9,630 nt of DNA from Bordetella parapertussis (GCA_945875935.1 CAMCNE010000084.1:1-9630), one strand, 5' to 3'. Shown: positions 1 to 6,627, numbered from the stretch's first letter. Made by a program: numbers and translations. The notes: generated by a model from the letters alone, not told the origin.

Positions 1-2
1 CG

Positions 3-512
3 CCGGCGATCTGGCCCGACTTGCTGTGCCTGTCCAAGGGCATCAGCGGCGGCTACCTGCCGCTGTCGCTGGTGCTGGCCAGCGACGCCATCTACCAGGC
101 CTTTCTTGACGACGACACCGCGCGCGGCTTTTTGCATTCGCATTCGTACACCGGCAACCCGCTGGCGTGCCGTGCGGCGCTGGCGGTGCTCGATCGCTTT
201 GACGAAGAGCCGGTGCTGCAGCGCAACCGAGACACCGGTGCGCTGCTCACCGCGGCGCTGGCCGAGCGGCTGCACGGCGATGCGCGGCTCGAGCACGTGC
301 GCCAGCGCGGCATGATCTGGGCCTTCGACGTGCGGCCCGAATTCGCCGGCGAGCGCTTTGCCGAGCGCTTTCACCTGGCCGGCCGCGCACAGGGGCTGCT
401 GATCCGTCCGATCGGGCGCACCGTCTACCTGATGCCGCCCTACCTGCTGAACGAAGAGCACGTCGCGTTTCTTGCCACGCGCACGCTGGCCACGCTGGAC
501 GCGGTGCTCTGA
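3..512 (+). CDS. bioA: Adenosylmethionine-8-amino-7-oxononanoate aminotransferase, C-terminal part (5' truncated by window edge)
   Basis: This is the last 169 residues of BioA, the PLP-dependent transaminase that moves an amino group from S-adenosylmethionine to 7-keto-8-aminopelargonate (KAPA), giving diaminopelargonate, in cytosolic biotin synthesis. The frame is open from the first complete codon, so the start lies outside the window. The motif LCLSKGISGG contains the PLP Schiff-base lysine (codon 36-38). HSHSYTGNPLAC is the conserved class III aminotransferase segment. Near the end, LIRPIG followed by YLMPPY matches the family's C-terminal block; its arginine (codon 405-407) corresponds to the substrate-binding Arg391 of the E. 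coli enzyme. The gene ends 24 bp before bioF, so the two are probably co-transcribed. The motif set separates it from ornithine or GABA aminotransferases of the same fold. Confidence 0.95.
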   Translation, partial: PAIWPDLLCLSKGISGGYLPLSLVLASDAIYQAFLDDDTARGFLHSHSYTGNPLACRAALAVLDRFDEEPVLQRNRDTGALLTAALAERLHGDARLEHVRQRGMIWAFDVRPEFAGERFAERFHLAGRAQGLLIRPIGRTVYLMPPYLLNEEHVAFLATRTLATLDAVL

Positions 513-536
513 GGCGCTCGCCGCCCTCACCTGACC

Positions 537-1781
537 ATGCTCGAACACCTGGCTCAGCAACTCGCCGAGCGCGAATCGCAGGCCATGCGCCGTCGTCGCC
601 GCACGGTCGAGACCGCCTGCGCGCCGGTGCAGCAGGTGAGCGCCGACGGTGACGCGGCCACGCCGCGCGAGCTGCTCGGCTTTTGCAGCAACGACTATCT
701 GGGTCTGGCCAAGCACCCCGCGCTGATTGAAGCCTGGGCCGAAGGCGCGCGCCTCTACGGCGTGGGCAGCGGCGCTTCGCACCTGATCAGCGGCCACTCG
801 CGCGCCCACGCGCTGCTCGAAGACGATCTGGCCGACATGCTCGCTCAGCATCTCCCCGAGGTGCGTGCGCTCACTTTCAGCACCGGCTACCTGGCCAATC
901 TGGCGCTGCTCACGGCCCTCGGTGACGAAGGCTGCTCGACCTATTCCGATGTGCTCAACCACGCTTCGCTGTTCGACGCCGCGCGGCTGGCCAAGGCCTC
1001 GGCCTACACCTGGCCGCACCACGATCTGGCCGGGCTCGAGCGACGGTTGGCGGCGTGCCGCACGCCGCGCAAGCTGATCGTGACCGACGGCGTGTTCAGC
1101 ATGGACGGCGATCTGGCGCGCCTGCCCGAGCTGCTGGCACTGGCCGAGCGCCACGACGCCTGGATCGTGGTCGACGACGCGCATGGCTTTGGCGTGATCG
1201 GCGAACAAGGCCGTGGCACGGTGTCGCACTTTGGCCTGCGCAGCGAGCGGCTGATCTGCATGGGCACGCTGGGCAAGGCGGCCGGCGTGGGCGGCGCCTT
1301 CGTGGCCGCGCACCGCACCGTGATCGACTGGCTGGTGCAAAGCGCGCGTGCCTACATTTACACCACCGCCGCGCCGCCCGCGATGGCGCACACGCTGCGC
1401 GCGAGCCTGCGGTTGATCCGCAGCGACGAGGGCGATCGCCGCCGCGGCGAACTGGCGGCCCGGGTTGCCGAGCTGCGCCATGGGCTGGCGGCAGCGCTGC
1501 CGCAGGTATCGGACGGCACCGCCGCAGCGGCGATCTGGCAGCTGGCCGACTCGTTCACCGCCATCCAGCCGCTGATCGTCGGTGGCAGCGCCGAGGCGCT
1601 GGCCGCGTCGGCTGCGCTCGAGTCGCAGGGGCTGTGGGTGCCGGCGATCCGTCCGCCCACCGTGCCGGCTGGCAGCGCGCGCTTGCGCATCACGCTGAGC
1701 GCGTCGCACAGCGCTGCCGATGTCGACCGACTGGTCGGCGCGCTGGCGGTGGCCGCCCGCGCTGCAGGGGCCGTCGCATGA
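537..1781 (+). CDS. bioF: 8-amino-7-oxononanoate synthase (KAPA synthase)
   Basis: BioF is a PLP-dependent alpha-oxoamine synthase that condenses a pimeloyl thioester with L-alanine to give KAPA, the substrate of BioA. The protein has 414 residues, somewhat longer than the 384 of E. coli, mostly through its N-terminal part and small insertions. Visible motifs are FCSNDYLGLA near residue 50, GSGASHLISGHS, TDGVFSMDGD, DDAHGFG (Asp213 and His216, equivalent to the cofactor-contacting pair of E. coli BioF) and GTLGK with the Schiff-base Lys247. The C terminus keeps IRPPTVP and the ARLRITLSASH block. The ATG at 537 is chosen because the next in-frame ATG (residue 17) would shorten the normal N-terminal helix. 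No strong Shine-Dalgarno sequence precedes it, which fits translation inside an operon. Its stop overlaps the start of bioD. Confidence 0.97.
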   Translation: MLEHLAQQLAERESQAMRRRRRTVETACAPVQQVSADGDAATPRELLGFCSNDYLGLAKHPALIEAWAEGARLYGVGSGASHLISGHSRAHALLEDDLADMLAQHLPEVRALTFSTGYLANLALLTALGDEGCSTYSDVLNHASLFDAARLAKASAYTWPHHDLAGLERRLAACRTPRKLIVTDGVFSMDGDLARLPELLALAERHDAWIVVDDAHGFGVIGEQGRGTVSHFGLRSERLICMGTLGKAAGVGGAFVAAHRTVIDWLVQSARAYIYTTAAPPAMAHTLRASLRLIRSDEGDRRRGELAARVAELRHGLAAALPQVSDGTAAAAIWQLADSFTAIQPLIVGGSAEALAASAALESQGLWVPAIRPPTVPAGSARLRITLSASHSAADVDRLVGALAVAARAAGAVA

Positions 1782-2569
1782 GCGTCACGGCCTTGGACGG
1801 GGAGTCAACACCGCGGCCCTTGCGCGGCTGCTTCGTCACCGGCACCGACACCGAGGTCGGCAAGACGGCCATCAGCGCCGGCTTGCTGCACCTGCTGGGC
1901 CGGCGCGGGCAGCGCGTGGCCGGCTACAAGCCGGTGGCCGCCGGGGCCTCATGGCGCAGCGCGCCCGGCGGTGAAGGCCATTGGCACAACGACGACGTTG
2001 AGGCGCTGCTCGCGGCCAGCCACATTGAGCTGACGCGTGCCGATGTCTGCCCCAGCCTTTTTGAGACCGCCTGCGCGCCCCACCTGGCTGCCCGGTTGGA
2101 GGGCGGGTGCATCGAGCCGCACACGCTGATCGCCGGCGCCCACCGATTGATGTCGCGCTGCGACGCGCTGGTGGTCGAAGGCGTCGGCGGCTTTGGCGTG
2201 CCGCTGGTGGTCGCCCACGATCCGACCGACCCGCCGGGCGACTGGGGGGCCGACGACCTGGCGGCAGCCCTTGGCCTGCCGGTGGTGATGGTGGTTGGCC
2301 TGCGGCTGGGTTGCATCAACCACGCGCTGCTCACGGCGCAGGCCGTTGCCGCGCGTGGCCTGAATCTGGTCGGCTGGGTGGCCAATCGCATCGACCCGCA
2401 CATGGGTCTGGTGCAAGACAACATCGACACCCTCTCGACCTTGCTGCATCGCCGGCATGGGGCGCTGATGCTGGGTGTGGTCGAGCATCTCGGCGACCCC
2501 TCGCCCGCTCGGGTGGCCGATGCGCTGGACGAGGCGATGGTGCGCCGCGCACTGGAGTTGGGCGACTGA
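1778..2569 (+). CDS. bioD: ATP-dependent dethiobiotin synthetase
   Basis: BioD closes the ureido ring of dethiobiotin from diaminopelargonate, CO2 and ATP; it follows BioA in the pathway. The 263-residue protein has the P-loop GTDTEVGKT at residues 22-30, the substrate lysine in YKPVAAG (Lys51), and the conserved acidic loop VVEGVGGFGVPL with Glu134. VANRIDP late in the chain matches the nucleotide-base recognition region of the family. It is longer than the usual 220-240 residues because of about 15 extra N-terminal residues and a glycine-rich insertion after the lysine motif. The start ATG at 1778 overlaps the bioF stop (ATGA), a classic sign of translational coupling, and no other start preserves the P-loop so well. 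The usual operon partner bioB does not follow. Confidence 0.96.
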   Translation: MSVTALDGESTPRPLRGCFVTGTDTEVGKTAISAGLLHLLGRRGQRVAGYKPVAAGASWRSAPGGEGHWHNDDVEALLAASHIELTRADVCPSLFETACAPHLAARLEGGCIEPHTLIAGAHRLMSRCDALVVEGVGGFGVPLVVAHDPTDPPGDWGADDLAAALGLPVVMVVGLRLGCINHALLTAQAVAARGLNLVGWVANRIDPHMGLVQDNIDTLSTLLHRRHGALMLGVVEHLGDPSPARVADALDEAMVRRALELGD

Positions 2570-2584
2570 AAGCCGCCTGGCGGG

Positions 2585-2596
2585 CCGGTTCGCCGG
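2585..2596 (+). other. Short CCGG-TTCG-CCGG hairpin after bioD
   Basis: A perfect 4-bp stem encloses a UUCG tetraloop, 16 bp after the bioD stop. UUCG loops are unusually stable in RNA, so it could slow or trim the 3' end of the bio transcript. It has no following T tract and is therefore not a standard intrinsic terminator. In sequence this rich in G and C, a 4-bp stem may be chance. Confidence 0.2.
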
Positions 2597-2607
2597 GGAC
2601 GCCGCCT

Positions 2608-2613
2608 TAAGAT
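2608..2613 (+). promoter_or_regulatory. Possible -10 element (TAAGAT) upstream of the hydrolase-monooxygenase gene
   Basis: TAAGAT matches the sigma-70 -10 consensus at four of six positions, including the first two and last two, and sits 25 bp before the preferred ATG at 2639. It lies in a 69-bp gap, much wider than the gaps inside the bio operon, so an independent promoter is plausible. The bases 17 bp upstream (CCGGTT) do not resemble a -35 box. If this promoter is real, the upstream in-frame ATG at 2612 overlaps it and cannot be the start codon. Confidence 0.25.
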
Positions 2614-2621
2614 GATTCGAC

Positions 2622-2642
2622 ATGAACGGCAGCACACGATGA
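2622..2642 (+). other. Six-codon reading frame overlapping the fusion gene start
   Basis: An ATG at 2622 opens a six-residue frame (MNGSTR) whose TGA at 2640-2642 overlaps the preferred ATG of the fusion gene at 2639 (ATGA). It lies downstream of the promoter-like TAAGAT, so it would be in the leader RNA. Such an arrangement could couple re-initiation to leader translation, but there is no clear Shine-Dalgarno sequence and a frame this short can arise by chance. Confidence 0.15.
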
Positions 2643-5035
2643 CGCTCTATCAGACGCCCGGTGTGCGCGAGGCGGTGGTCGCCGCCCTGCTGCGGCTGAC
2701 CTTGCGGCTGCTGCTCAAACCAGTGTTCTCGCCGCGCTTTTCGGTGGCCTTTCAGCGCCGCTGGGTCGAGCGCATGACGGCGGGCGCGCTGCTGGCCCCG
2801 GGCGTGAGCATCGAGCCCGCTGAGGTCGGCGGCGTGGCCGGCGAATGGCTGCGCCCGCCGACCGGCGCGGGTGCTCGAACCGGGGTGATGCTGCATGTGC
2901 ACGGCGGCGCGTATTGCCTGGGTACGGCTGCCACCTACCGCGCATTGACCACCCGGCTGGCGCTGCACACCGGCTTGCCGGTGTTCGTGCCGAACTACAG
3001 GCTCGCGCCCGAACATCCGTTTCCGGCCGGATTCGACGACACCCTGGCTGTTTTCAAGGCGCTGAGCGCCGAAGGCCCGGTGGTGCTGTCGGGCGACTCG
3101 GCCGGCGGTGGTCTGGCCCTGTCGGCCGCGGTGGCGTTGCGCGATGAGGGCGCGGCGCTGCCGGTGGCCTTGGTGCTGCTGTCGCCGTGGGTCGATCTGG
3201 TCATGGGTGATGCGAGCGTGGTGCCGCCGCGCGGCGAGGCCATGCTCAGCATCGAATGGGCGCGCTCCTGCGCCGCGCATTACCTGGGCGGTGCTTCGAG
3301 CCCATCGGCGGTGGCCGAAGACCCGCGCGTGTCGCCGCTGCGCGCCGATCTGCGCGGTCTGCCGCCCACGCTCGTGCAGGCCGGCACCGACGAGATGCTG
3401 CACGAACAGGCGCTGCGGCTGAACGCCGCGCTGCAGGCCGCGGGTGTGGCGTCGACCTGCGACATCACCGCCGGGCGCTGGCACCTGTTCCAGACCCATG
3501 GCGGCATCCTGCGCAGCGCCGACGAGGCGCTCGAGCGCATTGCCCGCTTCGTGCGCCCGCCCATGGACGCCGCGCGTGGCCCGCAGAATTCCAGGCACGA
3601 GGTGGTGATCCTGGGTGCTGGCATGTCGGGGCTGTGCATGGCCATCCAGCTCCAGCGCGCCGGCATCGACGACTTCGTCATCCTTGAAAAACAGCCCGGC
3701 CTGGGTGGCACTTGGTGGGACAACACCTACCCCGGCGCCCACGTCGACGTGCCTGCGCCGCTGTATTCGTTTTCCTTCGCGCCCAACCCCGGCTGGACGC
3801 GCCGCTTTGCCGCCGCCCCCGAGATCCAGGCCTACATGCAGGCGCTGGCCGTGCGCCACGGGCTGCTCGCCCACATGCGGCTGGCCACGTGCATGACCGA
3901 GGCCCGCTTCGACGAGGCCAGCGGCGAGTGGCATGTCGCCACCGACCGCGGTGATGCGCTGCAAGCGCGCTTCTTCGTGTGCAGCACCGGCCCACTGAGC
4001 CAGGTGCGCTGGCCCGACATTCCCGGCCTGGCCGACTTTCAAGGCCTGCGCATGCACTCGGCGCGCTGGGATCACGGCCATGAGCTGACCGGCCAGCGCG
4101 TGGCGGTGATCGGCACCGGCTCGACCGCTTCGCAGCTGGTGCCGCCGATCGCCGACAAGGCGCAGCAGCTGCATGTGTTCCAGCGCACCGCCAACTGGGT
4201 GCTGCCGCGCTCGGACCGCCCCTACGGTGTGCTCGATCGACTGCTGGCGCGCTTGCCGCCGTATGCGGCGCTGGTGCGCTGGGGCTGGATGCAGCTGCTC
4301 GAATGGGGCCGCCGCGGGTTCGAGGACGGCACGCTGGCGCGCAGGGTGCTGCTCAAGCTGGCCACCTCGCATCTGCATCGACAGGTCAGCGATCCCGCGC
4401 TGCGCCAGCGACTGGTGCCGCCCTATCCGCTGGGCTGCAAGCGGCTGATCTATTCGAACGATTTCTATCCCGCCCTGGGCCGCGCCAACGTCGAACTGGT
4501 CACCGAGCCCATCACCCGCATCACCGCGCACGGCATCGTCACCGCCGATGGCCGCGAGCGGCCGATCGACACACTGGTGTGCGCCACCGGCTTCGATGCG
4601 GTCGAATTGCTGTCTTCGGTGGCGGTCACCGGTGTGGCCGGCCGCACGCTGCGCGAAGCCTGGCAGCACGGGCCCGAGGCCTATCACGGGATCACGGTGG
4701 CGGGCTTTCCTAACCTGTTCCTGATGCTCGGACCCAACACCGGCACAGGTCACACTTCGACCTTGCTCTACATTGAGCCTGAGGTCGAGCATGCGATCGC
4801 CTGCATGAAGGCCGTGCGCGAGCGCGGCCACCGCTGGATCGATGTGCGAGGCGATGTGTTCCAGCAGCACAACCATCGCCTGCAGTCGCGGCTCGAAGGC
4901 TCGGTGTGGAGCCATTGCCGCAGCTGGTACCGCATGGATGGCGGCCGCATCGTGGCCTTGTTCCCCGGATACACCCGCGAGTACGTGCAGGCCGTGCGCC
5001 AGCCGGACTTCGCGGCCGATTACCGATTTGGTTGA
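2639..5035 (+). CDS. Fusion protein: HSL-type alpha/beta hydrolase plus Baeyer-Villiger-type flavin monooxygenase
   Basis: This 798-residue protein joins two enzymes in one open frame. Residues 1-305 or so form an alpha/beta hydrolase of the hormone-sensitive-lipase type, with the oxyanion-hole motif HGG (88-90), nucleophile elbow GDSAGG (Ser154), Asp251 in TDEML and His282 in RWHLFQ as the likely triad. A short linker (about 307-319) leads to an FAD/NADPH monooxygenase, with GAGMSG (326-331) for FAD and GTGSTA (492-497) for NADPH. It has both type I Baeyer-Villiger fingerprints: GGTWWDNTYPGAHVD at 356-370 and FQGLRMHSARWD at 467-478. Members of these families convert ketones to esters or lactones and hydrolyse esters, so the fusion could do both steps in sequence; the substrate is unknown. 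The N-terminal 35 residues hold a Leu/Arg-rich helix that might touch membrane. I prefer the ATG at 2639 over that at 2612 because of the promoter-like element; both are possible. N-hydroxylation or S-oxidation cannot be excluded. Confidence 0.93.
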   Translation: MTLYQTPGVREAVVAALLRLTLRLLLKPVFSPRFSVAFQRRWVERMTAGALLAPGVSIEPAEVGGVAGEWLRPPTGAGARTGVMLHVHGGAYCLGTAATYRALTTRLALHTGLPVFVPNYRLAPEHPFPAGFDDTLAVFKALSAEGPVVLSGDSAGGGLALSAAVALRDEGAALPVALVLLSPWVDLVMGDASVVPPRGEAMLSIEWARSCAAHYLGGASSPSAVAEDPRVSPLRADLRGLPPTLVQAGTDEMLHEQALRLNAALQAAGVASTCDITAGRWHLFQTHGGILRSADEALERIARFVRPPMDAARGPQNSRHEVVILGAGMSGLCMAIQLQRAGIDDFVILEKQPGLGGTWWDNTYPGAHVDVPAPLYSFSFAPNPGWTRRFAAAPEIQAYMQALAVRHGLLAHMRLATCMTEARFDEASGEWHVATDRGDALQARFFVCSTGPLSQVRWPDIPGLADFQGLRMHSARWDHGHELTGQRVAVIGTGSTASQLVPPIADKAQQLHVFQRTANWVLPRSDRPYGVLDRLLARLPPYAALVRWGWMQLLEWGRRGFEDGTLARRVLLKLATSHLHRQVSDPALRQRLVPPYPLGCKRLIYSNDFYPALGRANVELVTEPITRITAHGIVTADGRERPIDTLVCATGFDAVELLSSVAVTGVAGRTLREAWQHGPEAYHGITVAGFPNLFLMLGPNTGTGHTSTLLYIEPEVEHAIACMKAVRERGHRWIDVRGDVFQQHNHRLQSRLEGSVWSHCRSWYRMDGGRIVALFPGYTREYVQAVRQPDFAADYRFG

Positions 5036-5039
5036 GTTG

Positions 5040-6218
5040 ATGAACGATCGCCCTGCTTCCATGAACCCCGGCCCCAAGGCCCCAGCCGGCGCTGCGCCTG
5101 ACCTGGCCGCCGTGCGGGTCGACCGTGCCATGACCGAACTGGCCCACGGCCGCGCCGTGCGGCTGCTGGAACACGACGCTGTTGAACCTGCCGACGCGCT
5201 GCTGGTGTGCGTGGTGGAAAACCTCTGCGCTGCGCGCTTGCACTGGCTGGTGGGACTCGGCGCGCCCTTGGAGCTGCTGCTCAGCGGCGAGCGGCGGCGC
5301 GCTGCGGGTGCCGAATCGGCCCCGCCCGGCCCGCTGGCGATTGCGCTGCCTGCAGCCGTCTCGCTCGACGATGTGTTCCAGCTGGCGGCCGTCACGCCGC
5401 TGGGCGAGCCGGTGCCCGAGGTGCCGCAACGCCTGCGCAGCGGCGCGCGCCCCGTGGTGGCCGAATCGCCGGCGATGCGCGCCGCGCTCCAGCTGGCCAG
5501 GCTCGCACGCCTGGCGCCGGCGCTGCTGGTGGTTCAGGAATCGGCCGCCACGCGCTCGCAGGTGACCCAGGCCCAGCTGCTGAGCCTGACGGTGGCCGAT
5601 GTGCAGCAAGCCCAGCGCGTGCGCATCCCGTCGCTGCGCCGCGTCAGCGACGCTCACGTGCCGCTGGCCGCCCGCGAGGATTGCGAGCTGGCGCTGTTTC
5701 GCGAAGAAAACACCGGCGCCGAGCACCTGGCCATCATCGTCGGCCAACCCGACATCGCGCAGCCGGTGCTGGTGCGCATGCACTCGTCATGCCTGACGGG
5801 CGACCTGCTGGGCAGCCTGCGTTGCGATTGCGGCGATCAGTTGCGCCGTGCCGTGGAGCGGCTGGCTGTCGACGGCGGGGTGCTGCTGTATCTGGAACAA
5901 GAGGGCCGCTCGATCGGGCTGGCCAACAAGCTGCGCGCCTATCGGCTGCAAGACGCCGGGCTCGACACGCTCGAGGCCGACAGCCACCTGGGCTTTGCCG
6001 CTGATGAGCGCGACTACGGCGCTGCGGTGTCCATGCTGCGCGAGTTGGGCATCTCGCGCATACGGCTGCTCACCAACAACCCGAGAAAGATCGAGGCGCT
6101 CACCACCGGTGGCATCGAGGTGGTCGAGCGCCAGTCACTGCATGCGCCGGTGAATCCGCACAACGCTCGCTACATCGAAACCAAGCAGCAGCGCGCCGGG
6201 CACCTCAGCGAGGACTGA
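5040..6218 (+). CDS. ribA: GTP cyclohydrolase II with degenerate N-terminal DHBP-synthase-like domain
   Basis: The C-terminal half is a complete GTP cyclohydrolase II, which opens the imidazole ring of GTP to start riboflavin synthesis. The zinc ligands are Cys251, Cys262 and Cys264 (HSSCLTGD, then RCDCGDQL), spaced exactly as Cys54, Cys65 and Cys67 of E. coli RibA. Catalytic-site residues Tyr301, Asp322 and Arg324 (RAY, FAADERD) and the LTNNPRK motif are kept. Residues 1-205 or so occupy the place of the RibB domain in RibBA proteins, but the acidic DDEDRENEGD signature of 3,4-dihydroxy-2-butanone-4-phosphate synthase is absent, so that activity is probably lost. Such two-part RibA proteins are known in proteobacteria; an active RibB must be encoded elsewhere. 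The 392-residue chain is taken from the ATG at 5040, just 4 bp after the monooxygenase stop. A second ATG at 5061 is also usable. Confidence 0.93.
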   Translation: MNDRPASMNPGPKAPAGAAPDLAAVRVDRAMTELAHGRAVRLLEHDAVEPADALLVCVVENLCAARLHWLVGLGAPLELLLSGERRRAAGAESAPPGPLAIALPAAVSLDDVFQLAAVTPLGEPVPEVPQRLRSGARPVVAESPAMRAALQLARLARLAPALLVVQESAATRSQVTQAQLLSLTVADVQQAQRVRIPSLRRVSDAHVPLAAREDCELALFREENTGAEHLAIIVGQPDIAQPVLVRMHSSCLTGDLLGSLRCDCGDQLRRAVERLAVDGGVLLYLEQEGRSIGLANKLRAYRLQDAGLDTLEADSHLGFAADERDYGAAVSMLRELGISRIRLLTNNPRKIEALTTGGIEVVERQSLHAPVNPHNARYIETKQQRAGHLSED

Positions 6219-6232
6219 GCCGGCAGGCTCAG
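6215..6232. terminator. Bidirectional hairpin spanning both stop codons of convergent genes
   Basis: CTGAGCC-GGCA-GGCTCAG is a perfect 7-bp inverted repeat with a 4-base loop. The left arm carries the ribA stop (TGA, 6216-6218) and the right arm carries the stop of the minus-strand four-cysteine gene (6229-6231). Neither side has a T run, so it is not a canonical intrinsic terminator. It may act as a Rho-assisted stop or a 3'-end stabilising stem for both transcripts. Confidence 0.5.
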
Positions 6233-6504
6233 GCGGCGATTTCGGACGACTGCGCCGCGGCGGCGGAGTCGAGGCACTTGTTGCACTTGCCCAGACCGCG
6301 CAGGCGCGGATCGGGCTTGCCTTCGCCGGTCTTGAAATTGGCCTGGCAGCGGCGGCAGACATACATCTTCGAGCTTGACATCATGGGCTTGATTCCGGGC
6401 TCTGAAGACGGTCGGGCGGCTGAATATTCAGCCTGCGTCTGCCTCAACTTGACGTTGTCGGCCGCTACGGCGGTGGCAGGGGTTTTGGTTCGTGGGGTGG
6501 CCAT
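6229..6504 (-). CDS. Small four-cysteine (zinc-ribbon-like) protein of unknown function
   Basis: I do not recognise a named family. The 91-residue product has a low-complexity Ala/Thr/Pro/Ser-rich first 40 residues, then a compact segment with Cys50, Cys53, Cys74 and Cys77 (C-x2-C-x20-C-x2-C), which is the pattern of a small zinc ribbon. Basic residues lie between the pairs (CRRCQANFKTG, then RGLGKCNKC), and the tail is alanine-rich. Such a fold could bind nucleic acid or a protein partner, but nothing shows which. A purine-rich GAGAGG lies 11 bp before the ATG at 6504. ATGs at 6384 and 6381, with GGA about 9 bp upstream, would give a 50-51-residue protein consisting of the cysteine domain alone. 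It is transcribed separately from gph, whose terminator precedes it, and converges on ribA. Confidence 0.6.
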   Translation of the reverse strand: MATPRTKTPATAVAADNVKLRQTQAEYSAARPSSEPGIKPMMSSSKMYVCRRCQANFKTGEGKPDPRLRGLGKCNKCLDSAAAAQSSEIAA

Positions 6505-6567
6505 GGCGCGGTGAACCTCTCAGGTAGAGCCGACACGTCAGGGGCCTGATCGTGTCTTCAAACCGCT

Positions 6568-6573
6568 ATTGTC
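6568..6573 (-). promoter_or_regulatory. Possible -10 element (GACAAT) for the four-cysteine gene
   Basis: On the minus strand, GACAAT lies 63 bp upstream of the ATG at 6504, inside the 117-bp gap left after the gph stop. A TTGTCA resembling a -35 box lies 21 bp further upstream (6595-6600), which is too far for a standard sigma-70 promoter. Since the gph terminator lies just upstream, a promoter somewhere in this gap is expected, but its exact position is uncertain. Confidence 0.2.
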
Positions 6574-6598
6574 GACGCACGGCGGCCATCGTGCTGAC

Positions 6599-6627
6599 AA
6601 AAAAGGCCAAGAAAGTTGATCTCAGCC
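6599..6627 (-). terminator. Intrinsic terminator of the rpe-gph unit
   Basis: Read on the minus strand, GGCTGAGA (6627-6620) pairs with TCTTGGCC (6612-6605) to form an 8-bp stem with two G-U pairs and a 7-base loop, followed immediately by six T residues (6604-6599). This is a standard Rho-independent terminator. The stop codon of gph (6624-6622) lies within the 5' arm, so termination is placed as close to the gene as possible. Confidence 0.75.

Noticed and set aside
2612..2638. ATG at 2612 as the start of the fusion protein
   Set aside because: It overlaps the promoter-like TAAGAT, has no ribosome binding site and adds nine residues without family resemblance. Not excluded, only less likely.
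2639..3560. The hydrolase beside the biotin genes as BioH (pimeloyl-ACP methyl ester esterase)
   Set aside because: It has the HGG oxyanion motif and GDSAGG elbow of the HSL family and is fused to a monooxygenase; BioH is a separate, different alpha/beta hydrolase type.
5036..5300. FMN riboswitch upstream of ribA
   Set aside because: Only 4 bp separate ribA from the preceding gene, and no conserved RFN-element sequence is visible there.
1949..5395. A 1,148-codon open frame on the minus strand across bioD, the fusion gene and ribA
   Set aside because: It lies antisense to three genes with clear catalytic motifs, and its product is a His/Gln/Arg/Ala-rich string with no recognisable domain. 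Long stop-free antisense frames are expected opposite GC-rich genes.
6561..6573. Plus-strand promoter (TATTGT) in the gph/four-cysteine gap
   Set aside because: No plus-strand gene follows within a plausible distance, and no -35 box is present.
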